From positions 107,138 to 171,137 of the forward strand of contig JALHMG010000006.1 in assembly GCA_022844135.1 (NCBI GenBank): DNA of 64,000 nt. The letters are read 5' to 3'. Below are positions 60,631-64,000 of this stretch, one piece after another; the first letter of the stretch is position 1, and every line of letters starts with the position of its first letter. Position numbers and translations under genes: made by a program. This DNA is from Lysobacterales bacterium (GTDB lineage: Bacteria; Pseudomonadota; Gammaproteobacteria; Xanthomonadales; SZUA-5). The notes under the pieces were generated by a model. That model searched no databases and was not told the DNA's origin. It saw only the letters and a list, made by a program, of their open reading frames with translations.

Positions 60631-62441
60631 CAGTCGACCTTGCGCGGCGTTGCACCGACATAGCGAGCCCACGCGGGCTCGCGTCGTATGCGCCCGTTCG
60701 CGTCGGCGCTCAACGCGCCGGTCGCACCGATCACCGGGCGGCCGGGATTGCGCTCCAGCCACTCAAGGTGCGGCAGCAATCGATAGGCATCGATACCGAA
60801 GGCGAACAGACGCGCCGCAGGCCCGGAGGCATTGCGCAGGCTGACAACCTGGGCGCGAGTCGGAATGGTCGATTCGTTGATCGCGCCGAGCACCCAAGGC
60901 ACTTCGGAAAACTCGACGCCATCGAGCTCGACGTCGCTCGCGCTATTGCTGCCGCCATAAATCGCGCTGGTGGAAATGATCGGATAGCGTGTCGCCTCGG
61001 CGTTGCGCAGTTGCGGCAACAGAACGCGCGCCTGCGCGTTCCGCGCAAACAAGAACAATGCGTCCACATCGCTGCGCGGCGTCGGCTCCATCTTCAGATC
61101 CATGCCGAGCATGCCTTCCAGAAATTGTGCGCGGCCCTGGGATTGCTCCAGACCCACCAGGGTGCGAATCGTGCGACTTTGGTCGGATGCGGCTGCATCG
61201 TACTCGGCGCTGCCCGACACCTGACCGCCAAGCGCGCGCATGCGCTCGCCGAAGGCGGCCGCAGCACGTTTGCCGACCTCGTCGTTCGGCACCAGTACCA
61301 GCGCACGTTTGAGCCCGCGCGCGAGCAAGCGATCGGCCGCGGCTGCGGCCTCTTCTTCGGGCAGAAGCGCGAACTGCAGGCTGCCGGGAGGCGGCAGCGC
61401 CGGCGCATCGGCGTAGTTCAGAGCCAACGTCGGCACGCGCGGCACATCGCTCTGAAACAGCGCCGTGACGGCCTCTCGCGACAGCGGCCCGAGGATGCGT
61501 TCGGCGCCCGCATCGATTGCGGCGCGGTAGGCGGCCATGACTTCCTCGACGCTACTGCCGGCGTCGTACACGGTAATCGCCGGACGCTCGCCGCGCTCGG
61601 CGAAGTGCGCGGCGAACACGCCTTCCCGCAGTGCCGCTGCCGCCGGTGCCAGCGGACCCTTGCTCGGCAGCAACAGCGCAACTCGGCCGTAGGCGCTACG
61701 CTCGATGTCGTCGAGGACGATCGGCGCAACACCCGGCTCGATGGGTCGCGAGGTGGCGATATCGCTGGCATAGCCGCCGCTGCCACGCGCCTCCGCCTTG
61801 GCGCGCGCGCCGGCGAGCAGCCACGTGTACAAGGGGTCGCCGCGTTCGGACGAACGCAGCCGCGCCGTCAGCTCATCTTCGGGAATGCTGGCTACGAGGC
61901 GTTGGATTTCGGCCGCGTTGGAGGCACGATCCGGGCCGTCCTCCAGCGTGGCGTCGAGCGCGGCACGATCGGCGATCGCTGCGAGCGTTTGTCCCTGCAT
62001 TTCTTTGGCGCGCGCCCGAAGCTCGAAGAAGCGTGGCGCGAATCCAGCCGGCACGCCACTCGGCGGTTCCATCAGCAGCGCATCGGCGGATGAAGCCTCG
62101 CCGCGTCCGAGCGCCAGCTCGGCATCGATCAGATCCAGGCGGAAGGCATCGTCCGGCGGCAGCTTGGCGCGGTCGATATCCTTGAGCAGCGCCTGCATCG
62201 ACGCTTGATCGCCTTCTTCGCGGTACGCCTCGGCGGCGCGCAGCCGATACCGAGCGCGCTGCGAGCGATCGCGCTTGGCAAGCGCCAGAAAGGCATCGGC
62301 CGCGCCGCGAAAATCGCCTTCCAGCAGCAACGTCTGCGCATCCATTTCGCTCATGATCGGCGCGCGCTGGCGTGGTGCGGTCTGGCAGGCAGCCAGCGCG
62401 AGGAGCAAAGACAGCAACAAAGCGCGCGACATCCAAGGCAT
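60630..62441 (-). CDS. lpoA: penicillin-binding protein activator LpoA
   Basis: This 603-residue outer-membrane lipoprotein has lipobox LALAACQ, an N-terminal TPR-like helical domain (about 25-240) and a C-terminal type-I periplasmic-binding-protein fold (VALLLPSKGPLAPAAAALREG ... VLVPNDEVGKRAAAAFGERM ... ALFLFARNAQ). It stimulates PBP1a from the outer membrane. Gene order lpoA-yraN, divergent from rsmI, matches other gammaproteobacteria. Confidence 0.92.
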   Translation of the reverse strand: MPWMSRALLLSLLLALAACQTAPRQRAPIMSEMDAQTLLLEGDFRGAADAFLALAKRDRSQRARYRLRAAEAYREEGDQASMQALLKDIDRAKLPPDDAFRLDLIDAELALGRGEASSADALLMEPPSGVPAGFAPRFFELRARAKEMQGQTLAAIADRAALDATLEDGPDRASNAAEIQRLVASIPEDELTARLRSSERGDPLYTWLLAGARAKAEARGSGGYASDIATSRPIEPGVAPIVLDDIERSAYGRVALLLPSKGPLAPAAAALREGVFAAHFAERGERPAITVYDAGSSVEEVMAAYRAAIDAGAERILGPLSREAVTALFQSDVPRVPTLALNYADAPALPPPGSLQFALLPEEEAAAAADRLLARGLKRALVLVPNDEVGKRAAAAFGERMRALGGQVSGSAEYDAAASDQSRTIRTLVGLEQSQGRAQFLEGMLGMDLKMEPTPRSDVDALFLFARNAQARVLLPQLRNAEATRYPIISTSAIYGGSNSASDVELDGVEFSEVPWVLGAINESTIPTRAQVVSLRNASGPAARLFAFGIDAYRLLPHLEWLERNPGRPVIGATGALSADANGRIRREPAWARYVGATPRKVD

Positions 62442-62491
62442 GGGCGGCTATCGTGATTGTGGAATCCACCCGATCATAAACGCCCGCACTC

Positions 62492-63310
62492 GTGAATGGC
62501 TGCCTGTACATCGTGGCGACACCGATTGGCCATTTATCGGACCTCTCGCAGCGCGCGATTGAGACACTTCGAGAAGTCGATGCGATTCTCGCCGAGGACA
62601 CGCGCCAAAGCGCCGTGCTGTTGCGCGCGCACGGCATCGCCACGCGCTGCGAGTCGCTGCATGAGCACAACGAAACGGCGCTCGCTGCGCGCCTGGTCGA
62701 ACGTTTGCAGGCTGGCGCCCGGCTTGCGCTGATTTCCGACGCCGGTACGCCGCTGATCAGCGATCCTGGCTATCGCCTAGTGGCGGCCGCGCGCGCGGCC
62801 GGCGTCACCGTGAGCCCGATTCCGGGCGCCTGCGCTTTGGTCGCGGCACTCTCAGCCTCGGGGCTGCCGACGGATCGCTTCTGCTTCGAGGGCTTTCTCC
62901 CGGCCAAGACGGGCGAGCGTCGTGCCGCGTTGCAAGCGCTCAAGTCCGAGCCACGCACGATGGTGTTCTATGAGTCGCCGCATCGGCTCAAAGAAACGCT
63001 TGAGGATGCTGCAGCGATCTTCGGCGATCAGCGCGAGGCGGCCTTGGCGCGTGAGCTGACCAAGCGTTTCGAAACGATTCTGACATTGCCGCTCGCCGCG
63101 CTGGCGCAGCGCGTTGCGCAAGATGCAGATCAGCAACGCGGCGAGTGTGTGCTGATCGTCTCCGGCGCCAAAGAATCGACGAGCGATGCGCTGGCGTTGG
63201 GACAACGACTTTACGCCGAACTGAGCAAGGAGCTGCCGCCCTCCCGTGCGGCAAAAGTTGCCGCACAAATAGCAGGCGTGGCCAAGCGAGAATTGTATGG
63301 TGCAAGCTAA
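62492..63310 (+). CDS. rsmI: 16S rRNA (cytidine1402-2'-O)-methyltransferase RsmI
   Basis: This 272-residue tetrapyrrole-methylase-fold enzyme methylates C1402 in the ribosomal P site. It has LYIVATPIGHLSDLS at the start, LAEDTRQS, SDAGTPLISDPGYRLV and PIPGACALVAALSASGLPTDRFCFEGFLP reduced to its GFLP core. The start is a GTG at 62492. It diverges from lpoA with only 50 bases between. A tandem repeat array begins 43 bases after its stop. Confidence 0.96.
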   Translation: MNGCLYIVATPIGHLSDLSQRAIETLREVDAILAEDTRQSAVLLRAHGIATRCESLHEHNETALAARLVERLQAGARLALISDAGTPLISDPGYRLVAAARAAGVTVSPIPGACALVAALSASGLPTDRFCFEGFLPAKTGERRAALQALKSEPRTMVFYESPHRLKETLEDAAAIFGDQREAALARELTKRFETILTLPLAALAQRVAQDADQQRGECVLIVSGAKESTSDALALGQRLYAELSKELPPSRAAKVAAQIAGVAKRELYGAS

Positions 63311-63353
63311 AGCTTGCTGAGCACACACCAAGCCGCTGACACGCCACAGCCTT

Positions 63354-63912
63354 AACGGAACGCCGAGTTTCACTCGGCGCTCTTCGGTTCGCCTCACGAG
63401 CCCATGCATGCCGAGCGCAGCTCGGCGTTCCGTTGAGGCTGCAACGTTCTGCAAATAACAACGCAACCGCAATCCGCAACGCCACGGCACTCAACATAAC
63501 GCCGAGTTTCACTCGGCGCTCTTCGTTTCGGCTCACGAGCCCATGCATGCCGAGCGCAGCTCGGCGTTCCGTTGAGGCTGCAACGTTCTGCAAACAACAA
63601 CGCAACCGCAATCCGCAACGTCACGGCACTCAACATAACGCCGAGTTTCACTCGGCGCTCTTCGTTTCGGCTCACGAGCCCATGCATGCCGAGCGCAGCT
63701 CGGCGTTCCGTTTAGGCTGCGAGGCTCTGCACTTCACAGCGCCGCTGCAACCCGACACGCCACAGCCTTAACGGAACGCCGAGTTTCACTCGGCGCTCTT
63801 CGGTTCGCCTCACGAGCCCATGCATGCCGAGCGCAGCTCGGCGTTCCGTTGAGGCTGCGAGGCTCTGCACTTCACAACGCCACTGCAACCCGCCACGCCA
63901 CGGCGCTTAACG
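63354..63912. repeat. tandem array of 139-bp palindromic units, four complete plus a broken fifth
   Basis: Units begin at 63354, 63493, 63632, 63770 and 63909 (spacings 139, 139, 138, 139). Each has an outer inverted repeat (AACGGAACGCCGAG / CTCGGCGTTCCGTT in units 1 and 4) around two hairpins, CGCCGAGT-TTC-ACTCGGCG and GCCGAGC-GCA-GCTCGGC. A spacer of about 55 bases follows. Units 2 and 3 share AACATAACG at the start. The layout resembles BIME/REP clusters. Peptides read from it are repeats, not genes. Unit 5 is cut after AACG by the intron. Confidence 0.9.
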
Positions 63913-64000
63913 ATAGGGGTCGGGACGGCCCGTGCCGCCCCGCCCTCCGAACCGTACGGGCGGTTCTCCCGCATACGGCTCTCCAGTGGGTGGTTTCCAT
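63913..64000 (-). mobile_element. group II intron, 3' end (domains V and VI), runs out of the window
   Basis: On the minus strand 63981-63949 is a domain V hairpin: GAGCCGTATGCGGG then AGAA then CCGCCCGTACGGTTC, with the catalytic AGC at its base. It is followed by a domain VI-like GC hairpin and the 3' terminus CCCGACCCCTAT at 63913. This end is characteristic of bacterial class C introns, which insert just after hairpins. The reverse-transcriptase/maturase gene and the 5' end lie beyond base 64000. Confidence 0.85.

Noticed and set aside
63394..63771. Short open frames with repeated peptides (RNEERRVKLG type)
   Set aside because: They are translations of the 139-bp palindromic repeat in several frames and have no start signals.
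63354..63912. CRISPR array
   Set aside because: Units are 139 bp with no variable spacers, are palindromic throughout, and no cas gene is present.

Overview
The window is a high-GC chromosomal segment, most likely from a gammaproteobacterium of the Xanthomonadales (Lysobacterales). The main evidence is a type II secretion operon in the Xanthomonas xps order (E-F-G-H-I-J-K-L-M-N/C-D). Supporting evidence is the tolQRAB-pal-cpoB-queE block, the LysM-dprA-smg block, divergent efp/epmB, and hemF, lpoA-yraN and rsmI. Most genes are core housekeeping or envelope genes. No prophage, CRISPR array or tRNA was recognised.

Layout. 0-9 kb: end of proC, a DMT transporter, a DUF350 protein, an unusual aldo/keto reductase-kinase-phosphatase fusion, a gluzincin-like secreted protein with a 46-residue membrane partner, a degenerate squalene-synthase homologue, and the gph-ubiG-mtaD set. 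9-11 kb: efp and its modification enzyme epmB, divergent. 11-18 kb: a surface-polysaccharide cluster (two GT2 enzymes, a 600-residue GT-A-like protein, a methyltransferase, a Wzt/Wzm-type ABC exporter) and a secreted parvulin, interrupted by two abutting MITE-like elements. 18.7-22 kb: secreted proteins and a lipoprotein. 22-34 kb: the complete T2SS operon on the minus strand. 34-40 kb: ParA, TrhO-like rhodanese, a second GspF-like protein, a TPR-sulfotransferase and arginase. 41-48 kb: ruvB, ybgC, Tol-Pal, queE. 48-60 kb: patatin/NTE phospholipase, M13 peptidase, SDR, hemF, an RluA-family enzyme, smg-dprA-LysM and a TfoX N-terminal protein. 60-63 kb: yraN, lpoA, rsmI. 63.3-64 kb: a tandem array of 139-bp palindromic repeats broken by a group II intron that runs off the end.

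The most unusual signal is non-coding. Several intergenic gaps carry short tandem repeats in an inverted-repeat plan. Heptamers (GGTTGTT/GGTTCTT type) occur before mtaD, gspK, gspE and ruvB. Octamers (GAGGGCAC type) occur before gspJ, in the gspH leader, and in the 51.8-52 kb gap. A related element separates tolQ from tolR. In four cases the sense strand reads as an A/C-rich heptad tract (AAGAACC, CAACAAC, AGAATCC) that ends 0-15 nt before the ATG, with no visible Shine-Dalgarno sequence. This may be a mobile repeat family that doubles as a leader, or could act as a tunable switch.
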